Origin: JBDKUD01 sp050943315
GTDB taxonomy: Bacteria > Bacillota > Syntrophomonadia > Syntrophomonadales > Syntrophomonadaceae
NCBI GenBank assembly: GCA_050943315.1
Contig: JBMNOY010000066.1
Coordinates: forward strand, 1-11,404
Length of the DNA: 11,404 nucleotides
Reading direction: 5' to 3'
Positions 1 to 6,302 of this stretch are shown here, one piece after another. The position numbers and the translations under genes are program-made. The first letter of the stretch is position 1. The number at the start of each line of letters is the position of its first letter. The notes under the pieces are model-generated. The model did not search any database. It was given only the letters and a program-made list of their open reading frames with translations, and had not been told where the DNA came from.

Positions 1-361
1 TATTTCTCAGGGTGGTGGCAGTAAGGTTTTCAATAGCTAGAATCGGGTTGGCGATTTCATAGGTGTATTTAAAGGAATCAGTAACCTGATAATAAACTAC
101 CGTATCTATCATCATAGTTACATTATCCTTGGTAATTACCGGCTGAGGAGGAAAATCGACTACCTGTTCGCGCATATCAACAATAGCGCGAAAACGGTCT
201 ATAAAAGGAATGATGACGTTTATACCCTTTTCCGCAGTTTTGTGATATTTACCTAGCCTTTCAACTATTCCCACTGTAGCTTGTTGGATAATTCTTATCG
301 ATGAAAAGGCCAGGATAATCACAAAAATAACAATTACCAAATTAACAATAATCTCAAACAT
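1..361 (-). CDS. SPFH/stomatin-like (paraslipin, QmcA-type) membrane protein, partial
   Basis: This is the first ~120 residues of a protein that continues past the left edge of the window. Residues 4-20 form one hydrophobic membrane anchor (MFEIIVNLVIVIFVIILAF). The SPFH (band 7) domain follows, with the typical run QQATVGIVERLGKY, the segment GINVIIPFIDR, a DMREQVVDFPPQPVITKDN stretch and a YYQVTD motif, ending in the window at ENLTATTLRN. Such proteins form oligomeric membrane scaffolds; paraslipins usually pair with short NfeD proteins, as here. The start is ATG at 361-359 with AAGGAGTGG just upstream. It lies 39 bases after the nfeD-like stop on the same strand, so the two are very likely cotranscribed. 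The family call is confident; the exact partner proteases or lipids cannot be seen. Confidence 0.9.
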   Translation of the reverse strand, partial: MFEIIVNLVIVIFVIILAFSSIRIIQQATVGIVERLGKYHKTAEKGINVIIPFIDRFRAIVDMREQVVDFPPQPVITKDNVTMMIDTVVYYQVTDSFKYTYEIANPILAIENLTATTLRN

Positions 362-400
362 TTTACCACTCCTTTAAGTTTACACTTTTACCGGAGGCAA

Positions 401-826
401 CTAATCAGACTTTTCTACTACCAGTTTAACACCATCGATAGCAGTAATACTTACACGCGTACCGGTATCAATCTCCTGGGATGATACTGCTGTCCAGACT
501 TCTCCGTTTACCTTTACCTGACCGTACTCCAGGGGTGCTAATGGGGAAAGGGTAATCCCATGTTGCCCGATTAGAGCATTCACATTACTGACCGTATCAT
601 TGGACTTAATAAATTTTAAGACCAGGGGACGTGTAAAAAGGATAAAAATTGTTGTTAACAGTGCGAAAACCAACAATTGGGATTCTAAATTGGTAAGCCA
701 GGCTAAACTCACCCCTAACGCTACTATTAGGGCGGAAATAGTAAACCATAAGAACCAAAGGCCGGCAGTCAAGATTTCAACTGCTCCGGTGACAACTGCC
801 ACCAAAATCCATTGCAGTGTGGTCAT
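401..826 (-). CDS. NfeD family protein (short form), SPFH partner
   Basis: A 141-residue membrane protein. Three hydrophobic segments (about 5-20, 22-44 and 48-64) are followed by a soluble C-terminal part from about residue 82 (ALIGQHGIT, then YGQVKVNGEVWTAVS, then VSITAIDGVKLVVEK). This is the OB-fold pattern of the NfeD C-terminal domain. The length fits the short NfeD1b class, which lacks the N-terminal ClpP-like serine protease domain. In known cases the NfeD OB domain docks with SPFH proteins, and the gene immediately downstream encodes exactly such a protein. The ATG at 826-824 is preceded by GAGAGGAGGTAAATTA on the minus strand, a strong Shine-Dalgarno that fixes the start. It is transcribed divergently from the molybdenum cofactor operon. 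No convincing sigma-A promoter was found, only a weak TATATT around 885-890 (minus). Confidence 0.88.
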   Translation of the reverse strand: MTTLQWILVAVVTGAVEILTAGLWFLWFTISALIVALGVSLAWLTNLESQLLVFALLTTIFILFTRPLVLKFIKSNDTVSNVNALIGQHGITLSPLAPLEYGQVKVNGEVWTAVSSQEIDTGTRVSITAIDGVKLVVEKSD

Positions 827-966
827 TTAGCTTAATTTACCTCCTCTCCAAACAGACTTGATGTGTAGATAGTATCCTGCTAATTTTAATATAACACAAA
901 AAGGATATGATCATGATTATATCAGGGAGGGAAAAACATGTAATCAATAGCTGATTATGTTATCAA

Positions 967-996
967 TTGTGGAAACCATGGCATCTGTACTATAAT
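967..996 (+). promoter_or_regulatory. sigma-A promoter of the Moco operon
   Basis: A perfect -10 box TATAAT lies at 991-996, with a poor -35 box TTGTGG at 967-972 and an 18-base spacer. Transcription would begin near 1003, just ahead of the riboswitch. The position relative to the structured leader supports it; the -35 is weak, so an activator or simply a weak promoter is possible. Confidence 0.6.
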
Positions 997-1015
997 ACTA
1001 TTATATCAATAGAAT

Positions 1016-1111
1016 ATTACTCCGATTCAGAGTAACCTAAGCATAGCCATGGTCTCTGGGCGACAAGGTATACAGGGAAACTTGTATGCCTCCCGTTTTG
1101 GTAAGGAGTCG
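1016..1111 (+). promoter_or_regulatory. Moco/Tuco-type riboswitch aptamer
   Basis: A structured leader directly upstream of moaA and moaC. A closing helix P1 pairs ACTCC 1019-1023 with GGAGT 1105-1109. A second helix pairs CAGAG 1028-1032 with CTCTG 1054-1058. Inside it are CCTAAG 1036-1041 and CATGG 1048-1052, close to the classical 11-nucleotide GAAA-tetraloop receptor (CCUAAG/UAUGG). A 10-base-pair hairpin (1067-1076 with 1081-1090) is capped by exactly a GAAA loop at 1077-1080. It is followed by GCCTCCCGTTTTGG. A GNRA hairpin, a tetraloop receptor and a location before moa genes are hallmarks of the Moco RNA motif (and its Tuco variant). The helices are visible in the sequence; the family name comes from recall and was not searched. 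Whether the ligand is the molybdenum or tungsten cofactor cannot be decided here. Confidence 0.82.
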
Positions 1112-1137
1112 TTTTATATTAAAGCTTTGGACCTGAT

Positions 1138-1167
1138 GACACCTTAGGGGTGTTTTATTTTTTTGTG
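1138..1167 (+). terminator. Riboswitch-controlled intrinsic terminator (attenuator)
   Basis: GACACC (1138-1143) pairs with GGTGTT (1149-1154), followed by a T-rich tract to 1165. It lies between the aptamer and the first reading frame. The 5' arm is also complementary to the 3' strand of aptamer helix P1: 1102-1110 (TAAGGAGTC) can pair with 1138-1146 (GACACCTTA) at eight of nine positions. That gives an antiterminator that excludes P1. When P1 forms, the terminator is free, which predicts an OFF switch. Confidence 0.75.
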
Positions 1168-1181
1168 GGAGGTTATTAATA

Positions 1182-1358
1182 ATGGCGGAAAAAGCAATTC
1201 TAATAGAAAAACTAAAGGAAATGGCACCACAGGGAAAGCTGAGTTGTACCAAAGCCCGTCAATTGGCCCGGGAAATGCAGGTTAAACCCCAGGAAATAGG
1301 ACAATTGTGTGATGAATTAAAAATAAAAATATTTGCCTGTGAACTTGGCTGTTTTTAG
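1182..1358 (+). CDS. Small conserved-looking protein, possible wHTH-like, Moco-linked (58 aa)
   Basis: A 58-codon reading frame, ATG at 1182 to TAG at 1356-1358, with a good ribosome site GGGAGG (1167-1172), though its spacing is somewhat long. It is the first gene after the riboswitch and terminator, so it is transcribed with moaA. The protein begins MAEKAILIEKLKEM, then KLSCTKARQLAREM, then QVKPQEIGQLCDELKIKI, and ends FACELGCF. Charged, helix-forming segments with a turn at about residues 36-39 resemble a small helix-turn-helix or winged-helix fold. Cysteines are at 22, 43, 53 and 57; the last two form a C-x3-C-F tail at the very C-terminus. I recall similar short proteins ending in (Q/E)LGCF in other anaerobes, near formate dehydrogenase or molybdopterin genes, but that is from memory. 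No function is assigned; a regulatory or metal/cofactor-binding role is inference. Confidence 0.75.
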   Translation: MAEKAILIEKLKEMAPQGKLSCTKARQLAREMQVKPQEIGQLCDELKIKIFACELGCF

Positions 1359-1458
1359 TTGAAGTTCACCCGTGTTCCTGTTTTTAACCAATGTGGGGAC
1401 GAGCCCTTGTTGCAGGGTCTTGGCATTAACGGAGTAAACATCAGAAAGGGTGATTATT

Positions 1459-2439
1459 ATGCTGGATACTCATAATCGGGATATAAACTACCTGCGCGTA
1501 TCGATAACTGATAGATGCAACTTGCGATGCCGGTATTGCATGCCTGAAGAGGGTATCGGTAAACTGGAACACGGGGAAATATTAAGTTTTGAACAGATAA
1601 TCAGGTTGATTAAGGTTGCGGTTGAGGTCGGTATTCGTAAAGTCAGGCTTACCGGTGGGGAACCGCTGGTACGGAAAAATGTCGCGCGGTTGATAGCTGG
1701 TATCAGTGAATTGCCTCAGATAGATGATATAGCCATAACCACCAACGGCGTATTATATAACCGGTTGGCAGATGAACTAAAAGCCGCCGGGCTGGACCGG
1801 GTAAATTTTAGTCTGGATACCATGTCAGATGAAAAATTTAAGTATATTACCCGGCGGGATGAACTGCCCGAGGTAAAGAAGGCTATTTTTAAAGCTCTGG
1901 AACTGCAGATGAATCCGGTTAAAATAAATACGGTTGTTATAAAGGGGTTTAATGACACGGAGATCCTGGATTTTGCTGAATTGGCCTATAAGTATCCGCT
2001 GCATATAAGATTTATTGAATTTATGCCTATTGGGGACCTATTATTCTGGAAAAAGGATCGTATGGTGAATGCTGAGCAAATTAAAGCCAAGGTAGAACAA
2101 AAATATCAGTTGACACCGGCTAAATTTATCAAAGGAAATGGTCCCGCCAAATACTTTAGCCTTGGCGGTGGTCAAGGAACGATAGGATTTATTAACCCTA
2201 TGAGCAATCATTTTTGTTCAGAGTGCAACCGCCTGCGCATGACCTCTGAAGGCAAATTACGGGGATGTTTGTACGACAAAAGAGAAACCGATTTAAAGTC
2301 AGCGCTTCAGAACAATGCAGGGGATGAGGAGTTAAGACAGCTTTTTATCAAGGCTATCAATCTTAAGCCTTCCGAGCATCATATGGATGACGGCTGGGGT
2401 AAGGACAACCAGCGTAAAATGTATCAAATAGGAGGCTAA
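1459..2439 (+). CDS. moaA: GTP 3',8-cyclase MoaA (radical SAM)
   Basis: Catalyses the first step of molybdopterin synthesis: radical SAM conversion of GTP to 3',8-cyclo-7,8-dihydro-GTP. The protein has 326 residues. The N-terminal radical SAM cluster motif is C20-x3-C24-x2-C27 within TDRCNLRCRYCMPEEG. The SAM-contact motif GGEP is at 66-69. The C-terminal substrate-side [4Fe-4S] cluster uses C253, C256 and C270 (FCSECNRLR, then LRGC). The chain ends in the conserved Gly-Gly tail needed for activity. A GTG nine bases upstream is in frame, but it overlaps the ribosome site AAAGGG (1445-1450), so ATG 1459 is preferred. The stop lies four bases before the moaC start. The gene is under the upstream riboswitch. 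All key residues are present and the identification is firm. Confidence 0.97.
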   Translation: MLDTHNRDINYLRVSITDRCNLRCRYCMPEEGIGKLEHGEILSFEQIIRLIKVAVEVGIRKVRLTGGEPLVRKNVARLIAGISELPQIDDIAITTNGVLYNRLADELKAAGLDRVNFSLDTMSDEKFKYITRRDELPEVKKAIFKALELQMNPVKINTVVIKGFNDTEILDFAELAYKYPLHIRFIEFMPIGDLLFWKKDRMVNAEQIKAKVEQKYQLTPAKFIKGNGPAKYFSLGGGQGTIGFINPMSNHFCSECNRLRMTSEGKLRGCLYDKRETDLKSALQNNAGDEELRQLFIKAINLKPSEHHMDDGWGKDNQRKMYQIGG

Positions 2440-2443
2440 CCGG

Positions 2444-2920
2444 GTGGAGTTTACGCATATTAACGAACAGGGACATGCCCGTATGGTGGATGTCAGTCAG
2501 AAACAGGATACGGAAAGAACGGCTATTGCTCAGGCTGTGGTGAAAATGCAGCCGGATACATTAAAAGCTATTAAGAATGGAGCTATCAAAAAAGGGGATG
2601 TGCTGGCTGTAGCCCAGGTAGCAGGTATAATGGGGGCCAAACAAACCCCGCACATTGTGCCCATGTGCCATCCCCTCATGTTAACCGGTATAGATATAAA
2701 GTTTGCTCTGGATGAGGACAAATCGCAAATATTAATCCAGGCGACAGTAAAAACTACCGGCAAGACCGGTGTGGAAATGGAAGCCATTACAGCAGCTACG
2801 GTAGCTGCTGTTACTATTTACGATATGGCCAAAGCGGTCGATAGATGGATGGAAATTGGAGAAATAAAACTGCTGGAGAAAAAGGGCGGAAAAAGCGGCC
2901 ATGTTATCCGGCCGGAATAA
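2444..2920 (+). CDS. moaC: Cyclic pyranopterin monophosphate synthase MoaC
   Basis: Converts the MoaA product to cyclic pyranopterin monophosphate, the second step of the pathway. It has 158 residues, the normal family length. Active-site residues line up with the E. coli enzyme: K50, H76 in the MCHP motif, E111 and E113 in GVEMEA, and D127 and K130 in YDMAKAV. The Gly-rich C-terminal stretch KKGGKSGHV is also typical. The start is GTG at 2444, set by GGAGG at 2431-2435 inside the last codons of moaA; the four-base gap indicates translational coupling. After moaC the operon is interrupted by a ~160-base palindromic spacer before the MOSC gene. Confidence 0.97.
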   Translation: MEFTHINEQGHARMVDVSQKQDTERTAIAQAVVKMQPDTLKAIKNGAIKKGDVLAVAQVAGIMGAKQTPHIVPMCHPLMLTGIDIKFALDEDKSQILIQATVKTTGKTGVEMEAITAATVAAVTIYDMAKAVDRWMEIGEIKLLEKKGGKSGHVIRPE

Positions 2921-2930
2921 TAATTTAAAT

Positions 2931-3070
2931 GGACGCAGACCAACACCGACTGATACGACTTACGCTGTTTTTGATTACTCGGGCAGCCTTTTAATCTAAT
3001 TGCCGCCAGATTTAATATTAATTAGTCTGCGTCGGTCATATTAGTCTGAGTGCGACGAAGTCGCCTGCGT
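2931..3070 (+). repeat. REP-like palindromic intergenic element
   Basis: The moaC-MOSC spacer is unusually structured. GACGCAGAC at 2932-2940 is inverted as GTCTGCGTC at 3025-3033, and the outer match extends weakly (AA after one variable base on each arm). ACCGAC 2945-2950 is inverted as GTCGGT 3031-3036. ATTAGTCTG is directly repeated at 3021-3029 and 3040-3048. A tight hairpin GCGAC-GAA-GTCGC occupies 3052-3064. GGCA 2982-2985 can pair with TGCC 3001-3004. No coding frame is apparent. The look is that of dispersed 'ACGCAGAC' type intergenic repeats common in some Clostridia, but only one copy falls in the window, so genome-wide repetition is inferred. Confidence 0.6.
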
Positions 3071-3097
3071 TTATTCTAGCGAATGGAGGTAAAAAGG

Positions 3098-3541
3098 ATG
3101 CAAAAAGGCACAATCTATTCAATTTGCATTGCCCCGGAGCGGGGTCAGCTAAAAAAAGAAGTTCCTGAGGCCAATGTTATTGAAAACTTTGGTATTGAAA
3201 ATGACGGGCATGCCGGGGATTGGGGACGGCAGATTACCTGTCTGAACCAGGCCAGTGTAGAAAAAGTCAACCGGGAAAAGAATATGCAGGTTGGACCTGG
3301 TGAATTTGCGGAGAATATATTAATCGCCGGTATTGATGATTTGGTCAGTATAGGTGTAGGCGGGAAATTAAAACTCGGGTCTGACGTGGTATTGGAAGTA
3401 TCACAGATAGGCAAAGAAGATCATCCCAGTGTGGTAACCCGTACTTTGGGTGTAACCCTGCTACCTTATGAAGGGCTCTTTTGTCGGGTTCTGCATGGCG
3501 GCAAAATCAAAAAAGGTGATACAGTTGAGGTGATAGATTGA
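3098..3541 (+). CDS. MOSC domain protein, lacking the usual cysteine
   Basis: A 147-residue single-domain protein. MOSC (molybdenum cofactor sulfurase C-terminal) features are the start GTIYSICIAP, GIENDGHAG at 32-40, the PGEFAENI segment, and the C-terminal EGLFCRVLHGGKIKKGD block. Stand-alone bacterial MOSC proteins are linked to sulfur or metal handling for molybdenum enzymes, and the gene sits between moaC and a mogA-like gene, which fits. The commonly conserved Cys in the G-K-E-C-H type motif is Asp108 here (IGKEDHP), and the following cysteine is also absent. The remaining Cys are at 10, 48 and 129. A first ATG at 3083 overlaps the ribosome site GGAGG (3085-3089), so ATG 3098 is chosen. 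The stop overlaps the next start by one base (TGATG). The substrate is unknown. Confidence 0.88.
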   Translation: MQKGTIYSICIAPERGQLKKEVPEANVIENFGIENDGHAGDWGRQITCLNQASVEKVNREKNMQVGPGEFAENILIAGIDDLVSIGVGGKLKLGSDVVLEVSQIGKEDHPSVVTRTLGVTLLPYEGLFCRVLHGGKIKKGDTVEVID

Positions 3542-4029
3542 TGTATAAAACCGGAATACTAATCTTGAGTGACAAAGGTGCCCGCGGAGAACGGGAGGAT
3601 CTAAGCGGACAACAAATTCGTACCATGCTGGGACCTGAATATAATTTTGCCTACTATGAGATAATACCTGATGAAAAGGATGTTATTATCGAGAAAATGA
3701 TTGCTGCCTGTGATAAAGAAGGGCTAGATTTGTTATTTACCTCTGGGGGCACCGGATTTTCAGCCCGGGATGTAACACCTGATGCTACCCTGGCAGTGAT
3801 TGAAAAACTTGTACCAGGTATTCCCGAGGCGATTCGTTTCTATGGCCTGCAAAAAACTCCCAAGGCTATGTTATCCCGCGCGGTTGCCGGGATAAGAGGC
3901 AAAACCCTTATCATCAATCTTCCCGGAAGTGTAAAGGGGGTACGGGAGTCCCTGGAAGCAATACTGCCGGCTCTGGGGCATGGGTTGGATATAATTAGCG
4001 GTGCCAGCAGCGAATGCGGGCAGCAATAA
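3541..4029 (+). CDS. mogA: MogA/MoaB family molybdopterin adenylyltransferase
   Basis: A 162-residue MoCF-biosynthesis (MogA/MoaB/MoeA-like) domain. MogA-type enzymes use ATP to adenylylate molybdopterin, activating it for metal insertion. Seen here are the N-terminal strand GILILSDKGARG, the signature TSGGTGFSARDVTPDAT at 67-83 (with D77 and D81 in the cofactor loop), and the LPGS turn at 127-130. A TTG three bases upstream is also open, but ATG 3541 overlaps the MOSC stop in a TGATG arrangement, typical of translational coupling. It is the last gene of the cluster. No moaD, moaE, moeA or mobA lies in the window, so these must be elsewhere. The mogA versus moaB name cannot be settled from sequence alone. 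Confidence 0.93.
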   Translation: MYKTGILILSDKGARGEREDLSGQQIRTMLGPEYNFAYYEIIPDEKDVIIEKMIAACDKEGLDLLFTSGGTGFSARDVTPDATLAVIEKLVPGIPEAIRFYGLQKTPKAMLSRAVAGIRGKTLIINLPGSVKGVRESLEAILPALGHGLDIISGASSECGQQ

Positions 4030-4129
4030 TAAGAAACCGTGTTATTTGAAGGTATAAAAAGAAATTCTCACGAGCATACTAGAAATTGAAAATATTTGGC
4101 GTTTTCAGCGAGTATTGTGATTTGAATAC

Positions 4130-4158
4130 TTGACTGGTCTTGCCTAATATTATAAATA
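4130..4158 (+). promoter_or_regulatory. Promoter of groES-groEL
   Basis: A -35 box TTGACT (4130-4135) is followed by an A/T-rich -10 region, with TAAATA at 4153-4158 (17-base spacer) or TATAAA at 4151-4156 (15-base spacer). It lies immediately upstream of the CIRCE operator, the usual arrangement for HrcA-controlled class I heat-shock genes. The rest of the preceding gap (4030-4129) shows only a weak TGAAAA/TTTTCA hairpin without a T tract. Confidence 0.7.
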
Positions 4159-4162
4159 CATA

Positions 4163-4189
4163 TTAGCACTCGCATTAATCGAGTGCTAA
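4163..4189 (+). promoter_or_regulatory. CIRCE operator (HrcA binding site)
   Basis: TTAGCACTC at 4163-4171, a nine-base spacer, and GAGTGCTAA at 4181-4189. This matches the CIRCE consensus at all 18 arm positions. It sits in the initial transcribed region of the groESL mRNA, so HrcA is expected to repress the operon under non-stress conditions. hrcA itself is not in the window. Confidence 0.97.
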
Positions 4190-4216
4190 TAACAACAAAA
4201 TGAAGGGGGTATACCT

Positions 4217-4507
4217 GTGAAAATTCAACCATTGGGTGATCGTTTAGTAGTTAAAGTACTAGAAACAACTGAAGAGAAAACCAAGAGCGGGCTGTATGTT
4301 CCTGATACAGCCAAGGAAAAACCACAAGAAGCTGAAGTACTGGCAGTTGGTCCCGGTGCACTGAATGAAAAGGGTGAACGGATTCCCATGCAAGTAGCGG
4401 TAGGAGATAAAGTTATCTTTTCTAAATATGCTGGTACCGAAGTAAAAATGGACGGTGAAGAATACCTTATCATGTCAGAAAGAGATATTCTGGCTAAAAT
4501 CAACTAA
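4217..4507 (+). CDS. groES: Co-chaperonin GroES (Hsp10)
   Basis: A 96-residue protein of normal GroES length. It forms the heptameric lid of the GroEL folding chamber in the cytoplasm. It begins KIQPLGDRLVVK, has the mobile loop at about 17-32 with the hydrophobic GroEL-binding tripeptide LYV (26-28), the VGPG turn, and the GDKVIFSKYAGTEVK block, and ends in SERDILAKI. The start is GTG at 4217 with AAGGGGGT (4203-4210) upstream. The gene is preceded by the perfect CIRCE operator, and groEL follows 23 bases after the stop. Confidence 0.97.
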   Translation: MKIQPLGDRLVVKVLETTEEKTKSGLYVPDTAKEKPQEAEVLAVGPGALNEKGERIPMQVAVGDKVIFSKYAGTEVKMDGEEYLIMSERDILAKIN

Positions 4508-4530
4508 CTTAGAAAAAGGAGGATACATAA

Positions 4531-6162
4531 ATGGTTTCCAAAGAAATAAAATTCGGCGAAGATGCCAGACGTGCTCTTGAAAGAGGTATGGATACCCTGG
4601 CTAACACGGTTAAAGTAACCCTGGGACCCAAAGGCAGAAATGTAGTGCTAGACAGGAAGTTTGGTTCCCCTACGATTACTAATGACGGTGTAACTATCGC
4701 CAGAGACATCGACCTGGAAGATCCCTGGGAAAACCTGGGCTGCCAGTTGGTAAAGGAAGTTGCTACCAAAACTAATGATGTCGCCGGTGATGGGACAACC
4801 ACAGCTACAGTTCTGGCCCAGGCTATGATAAAAGAAGGTTTAAAAAATGTAGCTGCCGGTGCCAACCCCATGATTATGAAAAAGGGTATTGAAAAAGCGG
4901 TTAAAGCTATTGTGGACGAAATTCAAACCAATAGTAAACCAGTTGAGTCCAAAGAAGCTATCGCCCAGGTAGCAGCTATTTCCGCCAGCGATGCGGAAAT
5001 CGGAGAATTGATTGCCGATGCCATGGAAAAAGTAGGCCGGGACGGAGTAATAACCGTTGAAGAATCCCAGTCAGTAGGTACTTACCTGGAAGTAGTAGAA
5101 GGAATGAGCTTTGACCGGGGTTATATTTCCCCTTATATGATTACTGATACCGAGAAAATGGAAGCTGTTCTTGATGAACCTTACATTCTTATCACTGATA
5201 AGAAAATATCTGCTATCGGTGAAGTGCTACCAGTACTGGAAAAGGTTGTCCAAACCGGTAAACCCATGTTACTGATTGCTGAGGAAATAGAAGGTGAAGC
5301 CCTGGCAACTCTGGTAGTAAATAAACTGAGAGGAACCTTTACCTGTGTTGCGGTTAAAGCTCCGGCGTTTGGTGATAGAAGAAAAGCTATGCTAGAAGAT
5401 ATTGCTATACTGACCAAAGGACAGGTAGCTTCTGAAGATTTAGGTATAAAACTGGAGAATGTAACTCTGGACATGCTGGGTAGAGCTAATAAGGTTGTAG
5501 TGAAAAAGGAAGAGACAATTATTGTCGATGGTGCCGGTTCTGAAGAAGACGTTAAAGCTCGTATTGCGAATATCAAAAGACAACTGGAAGAGACTGAATC
5601 AGAATATGACAAAGAAAAACTGCAGGAAAGAATGGCCAAATTATCAGGCGGCGTAGCAGTAATCCAGGTTGGAGCAGCTACCGAAACTGAGTTAAAAGAG
5701 AAGAAACATCGTATTGAGGATGCCCTGGCCGCAACCAAAGCTGCCGTAGAAGAAGGAATAGTATCCGGCGGCGGCACCGCATTGATTAATGCTATGTCGG
5801 CTACGGATAAAGTACCTGCTGAAGGCGATGAGCTTACCGGTATTAAACTGGTTCAAAAAGCATTGGAAGAGCCTCTGCGCCAGATTGCTAATAATGCTGG
5901 TGTGGAAGGTTCAGTGGTCGTAGAAAAAGTCAAAGAGTCAAAAATGGGTATTGGCTACAACGCACTGACCGGTGTTTATGAAGATATGATCGCCGCTGGT
6001 ATCATCGATCCGGCCAAGGTTACCCGTTCTGCAGTCCAGAACGCGGCCAGTATTGCAGCTATGGTGCTCACTACCGAAGCTATTGTTTGCGAAATACCTA
6101 GTAAAGATGATAAAGGTATGGGCGCAGGAATGGGCGGCGGCGGAATGCCCCCGATGATGTAA
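4531..6162 (+). CDS. groEL: Chaperonin GroEL (Hsp60)
   Basis: A 543-residue, full-length 60-kDa chaperonin that encloses unfolded proteins in an ATP-driven double ring with GroES. ATP-site residues are intact: the LGPKGRNVVL loop, D52 in TNDGVT, D87 in VAGDGTTT, and D397 in IEDALAAT (equivalent to D398 of E. coli). The nucleotide-binding AAVEEGIVSGGG segment follows. The C-terminus is the usual Gly-Met-rich tail, of the GMGGGGM type. The start ATG 4531 has AAGGAGGA (4517-4524) before it. One small deviation is a Trp in EDPWENLG, where Tyr or Phe is common, followed by Cys71. It is the last gene of the CIRCE operon and is followed by a strong terminator. Confidence 0.98.
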   Translation: MVSKEIKFGEDARRALERGMDTLANTVKVTLGPKGRNVVLDRKFGSPTITNDGVTIARDIDLEDPWENLGCQLVKEVATKTNDVAGDGTTTATVLAQAMIKEGLKNVAAGANPMIMKKGIEKAVKAIVDEIQTNSKPVESKEAIAQVAAISASDAEIGELIADAMEKVGRDGVITVEESQSVGTYLEVVEGMSFDRGYISPYMITDTEKMEAVLDEPYILITDKKISAIGEVLPVLEKVVQTGKPMLLIAEEIEGEALATLVVNKLRGTFTCVAVKAPAFGDRRKAMLEDIAILTKGQVASEDLGIKLENVTLDMLGRANKVVVKKEETIIVDGAGSEEDVKARIANIKRQLEETESEYDKEKLQERMAKLSGGVAVIQVGAATETELKEKKHRIEDALAATKAAVEEGIVSGGGTALINAMSATDKVPAEGDELTGIKLVQKALEEPLRQIANNAGVEGSVVVEKVKESKMGIGYNALTGVYEDMIAAGIIDPAKVTRSAVQNAASIAAMVLTTEAIVCEIPSKDDKGMGAGMGGGGMPPMM

Positions 6163-6192
6163 ACCAAACCGTTGATTGCATATTTCAAAATC

Positions 6193-6229
6193 AAAACCCC
6201 GGGGAATTTTAAATTCTCCCGGGGTTTTT
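6193..6229. terminator. Bidirectional terminator between groEL and glnA
   Basis: AAAACCCCGGG (6193-6203) pairs with CCCGGGGTTTT (6218-6228), and GAATT/AATTC extends the stem inside it past a single bulged T. There is a T tract on the right for groEL, and the A tract on the left gives a short T tract for the convergent glnA transcript. Both genes end towards it. Confidence 0.92.
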
Positions 6230-6302
6230 AAGTTTGTAAATTTACTAGTTGAATAGTATTCTGTGTTTATCGGCGAAGTTTTGTGTCCTTGAAGTATTTT
6301 AA

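Noticed and set aside
1037..1252. 71-residue minus-strand frame across the riboswitch and small gene
   Set aside because: It lies antisense to a structured leader, has no good ribosome site and resembles no family; it is an overlap by chance.
4087..4107. TGAAAA/TTTTCA hairpin as a terminator for mogA
   Set aside because: The stem is short and A/T-rich and no T tract follows; not enough to call.
5181..5777. 198-residue minus-strand open frame inside groEL
   Set aside because: A Ser/Ala-rich translation typical of the antisense shadow of a conserved gene; groEL is intact in the sense frame.
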